From contig CALIEP010000256.1 of NCBI GenBank assembly GCA_938022345.1, positions 1 through 8,099 on the forward strand: a stretch of 8,099 bases of DNA, given 5' to 3'. The notes under the pieces are model-generated. The model ran no database searches, was not told the DNA's origin, and was given only the letters and a program-made list of their open reading frames with translations. Source of the stretch: an uncultured Actinomyces sp. Lineage in GTDB: Bacteria > Actinomycetota > Actinomycetes > Actinomycetales > Actinomycetaceae. Made by a program: the position numbers and the translations under genes. Positions 1 to 6,408 of this stretch are shown piece after piece. Each line of letters begins with the position of its first letter. The stretch's first letter is position 1.

Positions 1-1547
1 CGGTCTCTCCTCACACCAAGCTCCTTCGTGGTCGCGAGGCCATTGAGAAGCGTAGCGGTGAATTGGGCGCTCAACGACACTCTTTGGAACATGAAAGCGA
101 TGGGGTTGTCGTCAAGATTAATGATCGTGCGATTCAGGCAAGTTTGGGTACGACCTCGCGCGCTCCGCGTTGGGCTGCTGCCTATAAATTCCCACCCGAA
201 GAGGTTAATACCCGCCTCCTTGATATCCGAGTCCAAGTGGGTCGTACCGGGCGCGTGACGCCGTACGGCGTCATGGAGCGTATCCTCGTTGCCGGTTCCC
301 ACGTCTCACGCGCAACCTTGCACAACGCTAGTGAAGTTGCACGAAAAGGCGTTCTGATTGGTGACCTTGTTGTTTTGCGGAAAGCTGGGGATGTTATTCC
401 CGAGATTGTCGCCCCCGTAGTCGCTGCCCGCGATGGCAGTGAGTATCCCTTCGTCATGCCGGAAAACTGTCCTTCGTGCGGGACGAAGCTGGCTCCCCAG
501 AAAGAAGGGGATGTGGATCTTCGTTGCCCAAACCAAGCGGGCTGCCCGGCACAAATTACCGAGCGGATTGCCCACTTGGGTGCCCGCTCCGCCTTGGACA
601 TCGAAGGACTTGGGGACGAGGCCGCGCTTGCCCTTACTCAGCCCGAGGCCAATCGCGATGAGGTAGCCGCCGCGCTCGCGGCAGGACGGACTGTTTTCCT
701 GGAAAACGGGACCGCACTGCGCATGGAAAAGACTGCTGAATTGACGCATGGCGAACTGATCGGTGATGCCGAGGCTCTTCTGCCTTCTGTCCAAAAGCCT
801 GTTTTGTCCTCAGAAAGTGATGTTTTCAGCCTCGATGCTGAACGACTTCGCGATGTCATGGTGTGGAAGCCTGTGACCAAGGAAGGACAAGAAACCGGGG
901 ACTGGATGCAGGTTCGGTATTTTTGGACTAAGGCATGGAAACAGAAGGGAAATAGCGGAGTCTATACCCCACTTGAGAGCACTCCTTCAAAGAATACGGA
1001 GATGATGCTTGAGCAGATCGAGACCGCAAAAGAACGTCCACTTGCACGCATTCTGGTTGCGCTTTCGATTCGCCATGTTGGGCCAACTGCTGCCTCGGCT
1101 CTGGCAATGACCTTCCCCTCGATGGATCTCTTAATGGAGGCTTCTGTCGAACAATTGGCAGACGTCGATGGAGTTGGCCAAGTAATCGCCCAATCTTTGC
1201 GGGAATGGTTCGATGTAGATTGGCATGTGGAAATCGTTCGTGCCTGGCAAGCTGCGGGAGTCCGTATGGAAGATGAAGCTCGCGAGGATATTGAACAGAC
1301 CCTCGAAGGATTAACGATCGTCGTTTCAGGAGCAATGCCTGGCTACACGCGAGAAGGCGCGAAGGAAGCGATCGTCGCCCGAGGAGGAAAGGCCTCGGGA
1401 TCGGTATCGAAGAAGACGTCGCTGGTCATCGCGGGGCCCGGTGCGGGATCGAAAGCCGCAAAGGCCGAGGCCCTAGGAGTGCCCGTTGTTGACGAAAGCT
1501 ATTTTGAGCGGGTGCTTAAGCAGGGGCTGGCCGCCCTCGTTGACTAA
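1..1547 (+). CDS. ligA: NAD-dependent DNA ligase LigA, C-terminal part (5' truncated)
   Basis: LigA seals nicks in duplex DNA during replication and repair, using NAD+. The frame is open from nt 3 with no start in the window, so the N-terminal part with the adenylated KxDG lysine is missing; 514 residues remain. Visible in order: nucleotidyltransferase motifs DGVVVK (nt 99-116) and AAAYKFPPEE; the OB fold with VGRTGRVTPYG and SRATLHNA; a four-cysteine zinc finger (Cys codons at nt 468, 477, 525, 543; CPSCG and CPNQAGCP); helix-hairpin-helix repeats (ALDIEGLG, later LSIRHVGPTAA and DVDGVGQVIA); and a C-terminal BRCT domain from about nt 1290 (VVSGAMPGYTREGAKEAI, GGKASGSVSKKTSLVIAG). Between the first HhH and the MLEQIETAKERPLAR helix lie about 130 residues where I expect about 45, so there is an insert at roughly nt 640-990. 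The stop TAA overlaps the stop of the convergent cls gene. Family assignment is near certain. Confidence 0.97.
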   Translation, partial: VSPHTKLLRGREAIEKRSGELGAQRHSLEHESDGVVVKINDRAIQASLGTTSRAPRWAAAYKFPPEEVNTRLLDIRVQVGRTGRVTPYGVMERILVAGSHVSRATLHNASEVARKGVLIGDLVVLRKAGDVIPEIVAPVVAARDGSEYPFVMPENCPSCGTKLAPQKEGDVDLRCPNQAGCPAQITERIAHLGARSALDIEGLGDEAALALTQPEANRDEVAAALAAGRTVFLENGTALRMEKTAELTHGELIGDAEALLPSVQKPVLSSESDVFSLDAERLRDVMVWKPVTKEGQETGDWMQVRYFWTKAWKQKGNSGVYTPLESTPSKNTEMMLEQIETAKERPLARILVALSIRHVGPTAASALAMTFPSMDLLMEASVEQLADVDGVGQVIAQSLREWFDVDWHVEIVRAWQAAGVRMEDEAREDIEQTLEGLTIVVSGAMPGYTREGAKEAIVARGGKASGSVSKKTSLVIAGPGAGSKAAKAEALGVPVVDESYFERVLKQGLAALVD

Positions 1548-2806
1548 ACGATAAATTCGAAGGGGTGCAGAAGACGCTCGGAAATTCGGGTGAGTAGCGA
1601 GCGTTCTTTCCATTCCTCGAAGGTAAGCTTGCGCGCATTGGTCAGGTCAAGCTCAAAGATCCGATCCATCGTCGCTGCGAAGGCTTGCGAACGGAACTGG
1701 ACATTGACTTCGTAGTTGCCCTGCAGGGAAAGCCTGTCGATATTCGCGGTTCCGACAGTTGACCAGACTCCATCAATTGTCATGGTCTTGGAGTGGATCA
1801 TTGCATCCTGATACAGCCAGATTTCCACCCCTTCCTTCAATAGTGGCCCGTGATAGGGACGCGCAACCCAGTCGGCGAGGATGTGGTTGGAATACTCGGG
1901 GATCAGAATCTGTACCCGGACACCTCGGCGCGCTGCGTGTACCAGGGATTCGAAAATCTCACGGTCAGGGATGAAATACGCACTGGTGATGCGAATTGAG
2001 TGCTGTGCCCGATCGATTGCGTCGATGTAGAGGCCGCGAACGGGGTAGAGCAGGCGTGAAGGTTGGTTGAAGGCCAGTGATACATAGCTGGTCCATCTGG
2101 GGGCCCGACTGCGCGGAAGTTTAGGTTGTCCGCGACGCTTGAAGTGATTCCAGAAGTCAATGAAGCCGTATTTCAACTCCGCAACTGCTTCCCCTGTCAC
2201 GCGCACGTGGGTATCACGCCATTCGAGGGCAAAAGGATCACCAATGTTGTACCCGCCGACGAAGGCGACACGGTCGTCGACGACCATGATCTTGCGGTGA
2301 TCGCGACCGGTTTTACGCAGATTGAAGGTGAACATTCCCGAACGGATTTCGGGGAAACGACGGATGTAGAGATGGGGAGTCTTTGGAAAGACGTAAAAGA
2401 ATGGGTCTTGGTTCATGATGGCGAAGCCATCGTAGACGATGTGGACGTCAACCCCGCGCTGAGCGGCGGCAAGAAGTGCCGATTTGAAGCGTTTGCCCCA
2501 TGCGTCTGAGCGCCAAATATACGATTCGAAGAAAATGTAGTCCTCTGCTGAGGTGATCGCCTCAAGCATGTCCTCATAAAGAGAGGTGCCCTCGGTATAG
2601 GTGCGAACCTCCGTCCCATCAACTTCGGTGTCTAAGGGAGGAAGAGTTGGGAAACCGCCTGCGACCCGCGGAACGCGGTCTTTACGGAGCTTATCAACGA
2701 TATGGACGCCGATCAGTGCCGCTGCCTGGGCACCCAAAAGCGCTGCGCCGGTAATTTTCAGTGCCTTGAGGGTGCGCGAAGAAAAAGACGGTCGATGATG
2801 AGACAT
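1544..2806 (-). CDS. Cardiolipin synthase-like phospholipase D family protein
   Basis: A 420-residue protein with two phospholipase D HKD motifs: H170-K172-D177 in DHRKIMVVD followed by VGGYNIGD, and H338-K340-D345 in IHSKTMTIDG followed by VGTANIDRLS and NYEVN. In this family the two motifs form one active site that joins phosphatidylglycerol with another phospholipid to make cardiolipin at the membrane. A single hydrophobic segment at about residues 17-37, after a basic start, probably anchors it with the catalytic part attached; classical ClsA has two such helices, and the length is closer to ClsB-type enzymes. The ATG at 2804-2806 is chosen because the hydrophobic anchor follows directly. 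The gene is transcribed away from gatC and its end overlaps ligA by 4 nt. The exact substrate cannot be read from sequence; another PLD-type phosphatidyltransferase is possible. Confidence 0.9.
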   Translation of the reverse strand: MSHHRPSFSSRTLKALKITGAALLGAQAAALIGVHIVDKLRKDRVPRVAGGFPTLPPLDTEVDGTEVRTYTEGTSLYEDMLEAITSAEDYIFFESYIWRSDAWGKRFKSALLAAAQRGVDVHIVYDGFAIMNQDPFFYVFPKTPHLYIRRFPEIRSGMFTFNLRKTGRDHRKIMVVDDRVAFVGGYNIGDPFALEWRDTHVRVTGEAVAELKYGFIDFWNHFKRRGQPKLPRSRAPRWTSYVSLAFNQPSRLLYPVRGLYIDAIDRAQHSIRITSAYFIPDREIFESLVHAARRGVRVQILIPEYSNHILADWVARPYHGPLLKEGVEIWLYQDAMIHSKTMTIDGVWSTVGTANIDRLSLQGNYEVNVQFRSQAFAATMDRIFELDLTNARKLTFEEWKERSLLTRISERLLHPFEFIV

Positions 2807-2812
2807 GTTTTA

Positions 2813-2818
2813 AGCCTA
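2813..2818 (-). promoter_or_regulatory. Possible -10 element of cls, leaderless spacing
   Basis: On the minus strand, TAGGCT (TANNNT form) ends 6 nt before the A of the cls ATG, the distance expected if transcription starts at the start codon itself. No good -35 hexamer lies 16-18 nt upstream. The same stretch contains AGTAGG, which could instead be a weak ribosome binding site 9 nt from the ATG, so the two readings compete. Confidence 0.3.
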
Positions 2819-2846
2819 CTCAAAAGTCGCCAACGATGGGCATGGT

Positions 2847-2875
2847 ATGAGAGGTGCGCCCCGGGCAGGTATCAT
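2847..2875 (+). promoter_or_regulatory. Candidate gatCAB promoter, probably leaderless
   Basis: ATGAGA at 2847-2852 (4 of 6 matches to TTGACA) and TATCAT at 2870-2875 (a good -10) are separated by 17 nt. The -10 ends 7 nt before the gatC ATG at 2883, so the transcript would begin at or within a base or two of the start codon. In agreement, no purine-rich ribosome binding site precedes gatC, although gatA and gatB have strong ones. Leaderless genes are common in actinobacteria. The start site is predicted only. Confidence 0.55.
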
Positions 2876-2882
2876 CCTTGTT

Positions 2883-3179
2883 ATGGCAAGGATCAGTACT
2901 GATGAGGTCACCCGTGTGGCGGGATTGGCTCGAATTGCACTTACACCGGAAGAAATCACCAGAATTGCTGGTGAGTTAGACGTTATTACCGAGGCCGTTG
3001 CAAAGGTTTCCGAGGTTGCAACCCCGGATGTGCCCGCGACCTCGCATCCCATTCCACTGTCGAATGTGTGGCGTGAAGACGTCGTTGGCCCAACACTTGA
3101 CCGCGACGAGGTTTTGGCGCAGGCCCCCGCACAAGAAGACGGAATGTTCTTGGTTCCGCAGATTTTGGAGGAGGACTGA
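2883..3179 (+). CDS. gatC: Aspartyl/glutamyl-tRNA amidotransferase subunit C
   Basis: GatC is the small subunit of the GatCAB amidotransferase; it wraps around the GatA-GatB interface and stabilises the complex in the cytoplasm. The 98 residues match the family's usual length. Visible features are the N-terminal helical part with VTRVAGLARIALTPEE (residues 9-24), the helix that ends in ITEAVAKVSEV, and the extended C-terminal signature VPATSHPIPLSNVWREDVV (50-68). An in-frame ATG at 2847 would add 12 residues (MRGAPRAGIILV) unlike other GatC starts, and it falls on the predicted -35, so 2883 is preferred. It is the first gene of the operon; its TGA shares one base with the gatA ATG. The start is probably read leaderlessly because no ribosome binding site precedes it. 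Confidence 0.95.
   Translation: MARISTDEVTRVAGLARIALTPEEITRIAGELDVITEAVAKVSEVATPDVPATSHPIPLSNVWREDVVGPTLDRDEVLAQAPAQEDGMFLVPQILEED
3167..3174 (+). promoter_or_regulatory. Ribosome binding site of gatA
   Basis: GGAGGAGG lies inside the last codons of gatC, with the GGAGG core at 3167-3171, 7 nt before the ATG at 3179. It fixes the gatA start at the TGATG overlap and suggests coupled translation with gatC. Confidence 0.85.
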
Positions 3180-4684
3180 TGAATCCGCTGTTGAAGAAGT
3201 CCGCCTGCGAGCTTGCTGACCTGCTGCGTAGCGGTGAAATCACTTCTGTTGAGCTCACTCAGGCATGCTTGGATCGCATCGATGCGATTGACCCCAAGGT
3301 TCATGCCTTCCTCTATGTCGATCGTGAGGGTGCTCTTGCAACTGCTGCCGACGTGGATGCGCGTCGTGCCGCTGGGGAAGAACTGACTAGCTTGGCAGGC
3401 GTGCCCATTGCGGTCAAGGACAACATGGTGACCCGAGGCGTTCCCACGACCTGCGCTTCGAAGATTCTTGAGGGATGGCTGCCTCCCTACGATGCAACCG
3501 TCGTCGAGCTTCTGCACAAGGCTGGAATGCCCATCCTGGGTAAGACCAACATGGACGAGTTCGCTATGGGCTCCTCGACCGAGCACTCCGCTTATGGTCG
3601 TACCGGAAACCCCTGGGATCTTGAGCGTATCCCCGGCGGCTCCGTAGGCGGCTCCGCTGCTGCTGTTGCTTCTTTCATGGCACCGCTGGCTTTGGGTTCT
3701 GATACCGGTGGTTCGATCCGTCAGCCCGGTGCCGTGACGGGTACCGTGGGCGCAAAGCCCACTTACGGCGCAGTTTCGCGTTACGGTCTGATCGCTATGG
3801 CCTCGTCGCTGGACCAGATTGGCCCGGTAACCCGCACGGTTGAGGACGCTGCTGCACTGGCCGAGGTGATCGGTGGCTATGATCCCCACGATTCGACGTC
3901 TCTGAATGAGCCGGTTCCCGCGCTCTCTGAAAGCGTCGCTCAGGTTGCCAAGGACGGAAAGATCGAGGGGCTGCGCGTCGGCGTTGTCCGCGAACTTTCC
4001 GGTGATGGCTACCAAGATGATGTTCTCGAGGCCTTCAACGCGACCGTTGAGAAGTTGCGTGCTGCCGGGGCTGAGATCGTTGAGGTTTCATGCCCGAGCT
4101 TCGATTACGCTCTTGCTGCCTACTACCTGATTATGCCGGCTGAGGTTTCCTCGAACTTGGCGCGTTTTGACGGTATGCGTTACGGCATCCGCGTCGAGCC
4201 CAGCGAAGGCCCTGTTACCGCAGAGCGCGTGATGGCTGCGACTCGTGAAGCCGGTTTCGGTGATGAAGTGAAGCGTCGTATTATCTTGGGCACTCACGTC
4301 CTATCGGCAGGCTTCTTCGACGCCTACTACGGAAGTGCGCAGAAGGTTCGTACCCTGATTCAGCGCGACTTTGCACGTGTCTTTGAAGAGGTCGATGTTC
4401 TGGTTTCGCCGACCTGTCCGACAACGGCATTCCGTTTCGGAGAGAAGATGGATGATCCCATGGCGATGTACCTCAATGACATCGCGACCATCCCTGCAAA
4501 CCTGGCCGGAATTCCTGCGATGAGCGTTCCAAACGCCGTCAGTGCCGAGGGACTTCCCGTTGGATTCCAGATTCTTGCTCCGGCTCATCACGACCTCAAG
4601 ATGTATGAAGTCGCAAGCCTCGTTGAGCAACTCAGTGGCGATATCGCGGGTAACTGCCCCGCAGCGCAGTGGGAGGAAAAGTGA
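3179..4684 (+). CDS. gatA: Aspartyl/glutamyl-tRNA amidotransferase subunit A (glutaminase)
   Basis: GatA hydrolyses glutamine to release ammonia, which passes through the complex to GatB for amidation of Glu-tRNA(Gln) or Asp-tRNA(Asn). The 501 residues are typical. It is an amidase-signature enzyme with the complete Ser-cisSer-Lys triad: K80 in GVPIAVKDN, cis-Ser S155 in PGGSVGGSAAAV, nucleophile S179 in GSDTGGSIRQPG. The spacing matches the S. aureus GatA triad as I recall it (79/154/178). Other family blocks are ILGKTNMDEFAMGSS, GAVSRYGLIAMASSLDQIGP, and the C-terminal PTCPTTAF and NLAGIPAMSVP. Residue 156 is valine in a loop usually written GGSSGGS or GGSGGGS. The start is set by the GGAGG site and the 1-nt overlap with gatC; the stop overlaps gatB in the same way. 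Arginine codons are almost all CGT/CGC, suggesting good expression. Confidence 0.97.
   Translation: MNPLLKKSACELADLLRSGEITSVELTQACLDRIDAIDPKVHAFLYVDREGALATAADVDARRAAGEELTSLAGVPIAVKDNMVTRGVPTTCASKILEGWLPPYDATVVELLHKAGMPILGKTNMDEFAMGSSTEHSAYGRTGNPWDLERIPGGSVGGSAAAVASFMAPLALGSDTGGSIRQPGAVTGTVGAKPTYGAVSRYGLIAMASSLDQIGPVTRTVEDAAALAEVIGGYDPHDSTSLNEPVPALSESVAQVAKDGKIEGLRVGVVRELSGDGYQDDVLEAFNATVEKLRAAGAEIVEVSCPSFDYALAAYYLIMPAEVSSNLARFDGMRYGIRVEPSEGPVTAERVMAATREAGFGDEVKRRIILGTHVLSAGFFDAYYGSAQKVRTLIQRDFARVFEEVDVLVSPTCPTTAFRFGEKMDDPMAMYLNDIATIPANLAGIPAMSVPNAVSAEGLPVGFQILAPAHHDLKMYEVASLVEQLSGDIAGNCPAAQWEEK
4671..4677 (+). promoter_or_regulatory. Ribosome binding site of gatB
   Basis: GGGAGGA sits within the last gatA codons; the GGAGG core at 4672-4676 is 7 nt before the ATG at 4684, the same spacing as for gatA. 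It supports that ATG over the in-frame GTG codons at 4669 and 4681, the first of which precedes the site. Confidence 0.85.
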
Positions 4685-6180
4685 TGACTGAGCTGATGGA
4701 TTACCAGGAGGCTACCGCTTCCTTCGATCCGGTTCTCGGAATTGAAGTTCACGTTGAGTTGGGTACCGCGACCAAGATGTTCGATGCCGCCCCCAACGCC
4801 TTCGGTGGCGATCCGAATACCTACGTGACCCCCGTGTCGCTTGGTCTTCCCGGCTCGCTCCCCGTGGTCAATCACCAGGCAGTTGAGTACGCGATCAAGA
4901 TCGGCCTCGCATTGAATTGTTCAATTGCCAAGAGCTGCCGTTTCGCGCGTAAGAACTACTTCTACCCGGACCTGACGAAAGCTTTCCAGACTTCACAGTC
5001 AGATGAGCCAATTGCTTATGACGGCTATGTGGATGTTGAGCTCGAGGACGGCACTATGTTCCGCGTTCAGATTGAGCGTGCGCACATGGAAGAAGATGCC
5101 GGAAAGAACACTCACATCGGTGGCGCAGACGGTCGTATTCAGGGTGCGGACCACTCGCTGGTTGACTACAACCGTGCGGGCGTCCCCCTGGTTGAGATCG
5201 TGACCCGTCCTATCGAAGGAGCAGGGGAGCGAGCACCTGAGGTTGCCGCTGCATACGTTCAGGCACTGCGTGATATCTTCCGTACTCTTGGCGTGTCTGA
5301 GGCGCGTATGGAGCGTGGAAATGTCCGAGCCGATATCAACGTTTCTCTGCGTCCGACCCCGAGCTCTCCTTTGGGGACTCGAACCGAAACCAAGAACGTG
5401 AACTCTTTCAGGGGTATTGCGAACGCTGTTCATTTCGAGATTCAGCGACAAGCACAGATCTTGGCTGACGGTGGATCAGTGCTTCAGGAAACCCGCCACT
5501 TCCACGAGGAAGACGGAACGACCTCGTCTGGTCGCGAAAAGTCCGATGCAGAAGATTACCGCTACTTCCCCGAACCAGATCTTGTTCCGATCGTTCCCTC
5601 TGAGGAATGGGTTGAATCTCTGCGTCAGTCCCTGCCTGAGCTTCCGGTCGCCAAGAGGCGCCGTCTGCGTGAGCAATGGGGTTTTGCTGATAAGGAAATG
5701 CGTGACGTCATCAACGCGGGTGCGCTTGAACTCATCGAGGCAACCGTCGAAGCTGGGACCGATCCCGCGGCTGCACGTAAGTGGTGGATGGGCGAACTGG
5801 CTCGTTACTCGAAGGACAAGCAGGTTGCGCTTGAGGATCTACCGGTTTCTCCTGCACAAATCGCACAGCTCCAGTCCTTGGTGGATAGCGGTCGTCTGAC
5901 CGACAAGCTTGCTCGCCAAGTCCTTGAAGGCGTTCTTGCGGGTGAAGGCGATCCCGAGCAGGTCGTTGCTGCACGCGGACTTGAAGTTGTTTCTGACGAC
6001 GGCGCACTTACTGCAGCCGTTCAGGAAGCATTGGACGCAAATCCCGATATCGTCGAGAAGATCAAGGGTGGCAAGGTTCAGGCTGCTGGCGCCCTTGTCG
6101 GTGCGGTGATGAAGGCTACCCGTGGTCAGGCAGATGCCGCCCGCGTTCGCGAACTCATTATGGAAATGGTTGGCGCTTGA
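4684..6180 (+). CDS. gatB: Aspartyl/glutamyl-tRNA amidotransferase subunit B
   Basis: GatB phosphorylates the misacylated Glu or Asp on the tRNA with ATP and transfers ammonia from GatA, giving Gln-tRNA(Gln) or Asn-tRNA(Asn). The 498 residues match the family. The cradle (kinase/amidase) domain shows PVLGIEVHVEL (16-26), the putative metal and substrate motif HMEEDAGK (134-141), SLVDYNRAGVPLVEIVTRP (158-176), RADINVSLRP, GTRTETKNVNSFRG (231-244) and DYRYFPEPDL. The C-terminal YqeY-like tRNA-binding domain ends with KIKGGKVQAAGALVGAV and KATRGQADAARVREL. The four cysteines found near residues 34-52 in many homologues (FCGC...CPVC pattern) are replaced here by Asp34, Ala36, Thr49 and Ser52. It is the last gene of the operon, followed 23 nt later by a terminator hairpin. 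Which tRNA is served depends on the genome's synthetases and cannot be read here. Confidence 0.97.
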   Translation: MTELMDYQEATASFDPVLGIEVHVELGTATKMFDAAPNAFGGDPNTYVTPVSLGLPGSLPVVNHQAVEYAIKIGLALNCSIAKSCRFARKNYFYPDLTKAFQTSQSDEPIAYDGYVDVELEDGTMFRVQIERAHMEEDAGKNTHIGGADGRIQGADHSLVDYNRAGVPLVEIVTRPIEGAGERAPEVAAAYVQALRDIFRTLGVSEARMERGNVRADINVSLRPTPSSPLGTRTETKNVNSFRGIANAVHFEIQRQAQILADGGSVLQETRHFHEEDGTTSSGREKSDAEDYRYFPEPDLVPIVPSEEWVESLRQSLPELPVAKRRRLREQWGFADKEMRDVINAGALELIEATVEAGTDPAAARKWWMGELARYSKDKQVALEDLPVSPAQIAQLQSLVDSGRLTDKLARQVLEGVLAGEGDPEQVVAARGLEVVSDDGALTAAVQEALDANPDIVEKIKGGKVQAAGALVGAVMKATRGQADAARVRELIMEMVGA

Positions 6181-6203
6181 TCTTTCGTTGATTTAACGCC
6201 TGT

Positions 6204-6234
6204 GGCCCGGTCTGCTGTGCAGACCGGGCCCTTT
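6204..6234 (+). terminator. Terminator of the gatCAB operon
   Basis: A perfect 12-bp inverted repeat (left arm 6204-6215, GGCCCGGTCTGC; loop TGT; right arm 6219-6230) begins 23 nt after the gatB stop and is followed by CTTTCC. The stem is very GC-rich while the T tract is short, a common form in high-GC Gram-positives. Confidence 0.85.
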
Positions 6235-6329
6235 CCATATCTCTCGAAGGCCGAGGGGCACGGGGAGTGAGGAAACTGGACTTCGTACCACGGCCTCGAA
6301 AATTGGGCTCAAAATGGACACCGCTGCAC

Positions 6330-6345
6330 CCGCGCACCGGCGCGG
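6330..6345. repeat. Short inverted repeat upstream of malic enzyme gene
   Basis: CCGCGC and GCGCGG pair across a 4-nt centre (ACCG), ending one base before the candidate -10 box at 6347. The position in the core promoter would suit an operator, but 6-bp GC repeats also arise by chance in this composition. Confidence 0.3.
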
Positions 6346-6346
6346 C

Positions 6347-6352
6347 TACGAT
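6347..6352 (+). promoter_or_regulatory. Possible -10 box for the malic enzyme gene
   Basis: TACGAT fits the TANNNT -10 form and lies about 57 nt before the ATG, which would give a leader of about 50 nt. The -35 region 17-18 nt upstream (around 6323-6329) is poor. A terminator upstream means the gene needs its own promoter in 6235-6400, and this is the best candidate I see. The rest of 6235-6400 holds no convincing gene. Confidence 0.35.
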
Positions 6353-6397
6353 GGAGGAGGAGTCCTTGTCGGCTCTCCTCAAAACAATCGGATATGC

Positions 6398-6405
6398 AAA
6401 GGTGA
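6398..6405 (+). promoter_or_regulatory. Ribosome binding site of the malic enzyme gene
   Basis: AAAGGTGA matches the 3' part of the extended anti-16S pairing sequence (AGGTGATC) and ends 3 nt before the ATG at 6409. An in-frame TGA at 6403-6405 overlaps it, so the ORF cannot begin earlier than this ATG. Confidence 0.6.
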
Positions 6406-6408
6406 CCA

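Noticed and set aside
1521..1537. A possible hairpin AGGGGC/GCCCT near the end of ligA as a terminator.
   Set aside because: The stem is short and needs a bulge, lies inside coding sequence and has no T tract after it.
2847..2882. An upstream ATG that would extend GatC by 12 residues.
   Set aside because: The extension MRGAPRAGIILV does not resemble GatC starts, has no ribosome binding site, and the ATG coincides with the predicted -35 element.
2816..4015. A 399-codon open frame on the minus strand across gatC and gatA.
   Set aside because: It lies antisense to two well-identified genes, has no recognisable motif, is rich in Ser/Thr/Arg/Gly as shadow frames are, and its openness follows from the codon bias of gatA.
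4669..4683. GTG starts at 4669 and 4681 for gatB.
   Set aside because: 4669 lies before the GGAGG site, and ATG at 4684 has the right spacing and repeats the TGATG junction seen at gatA.
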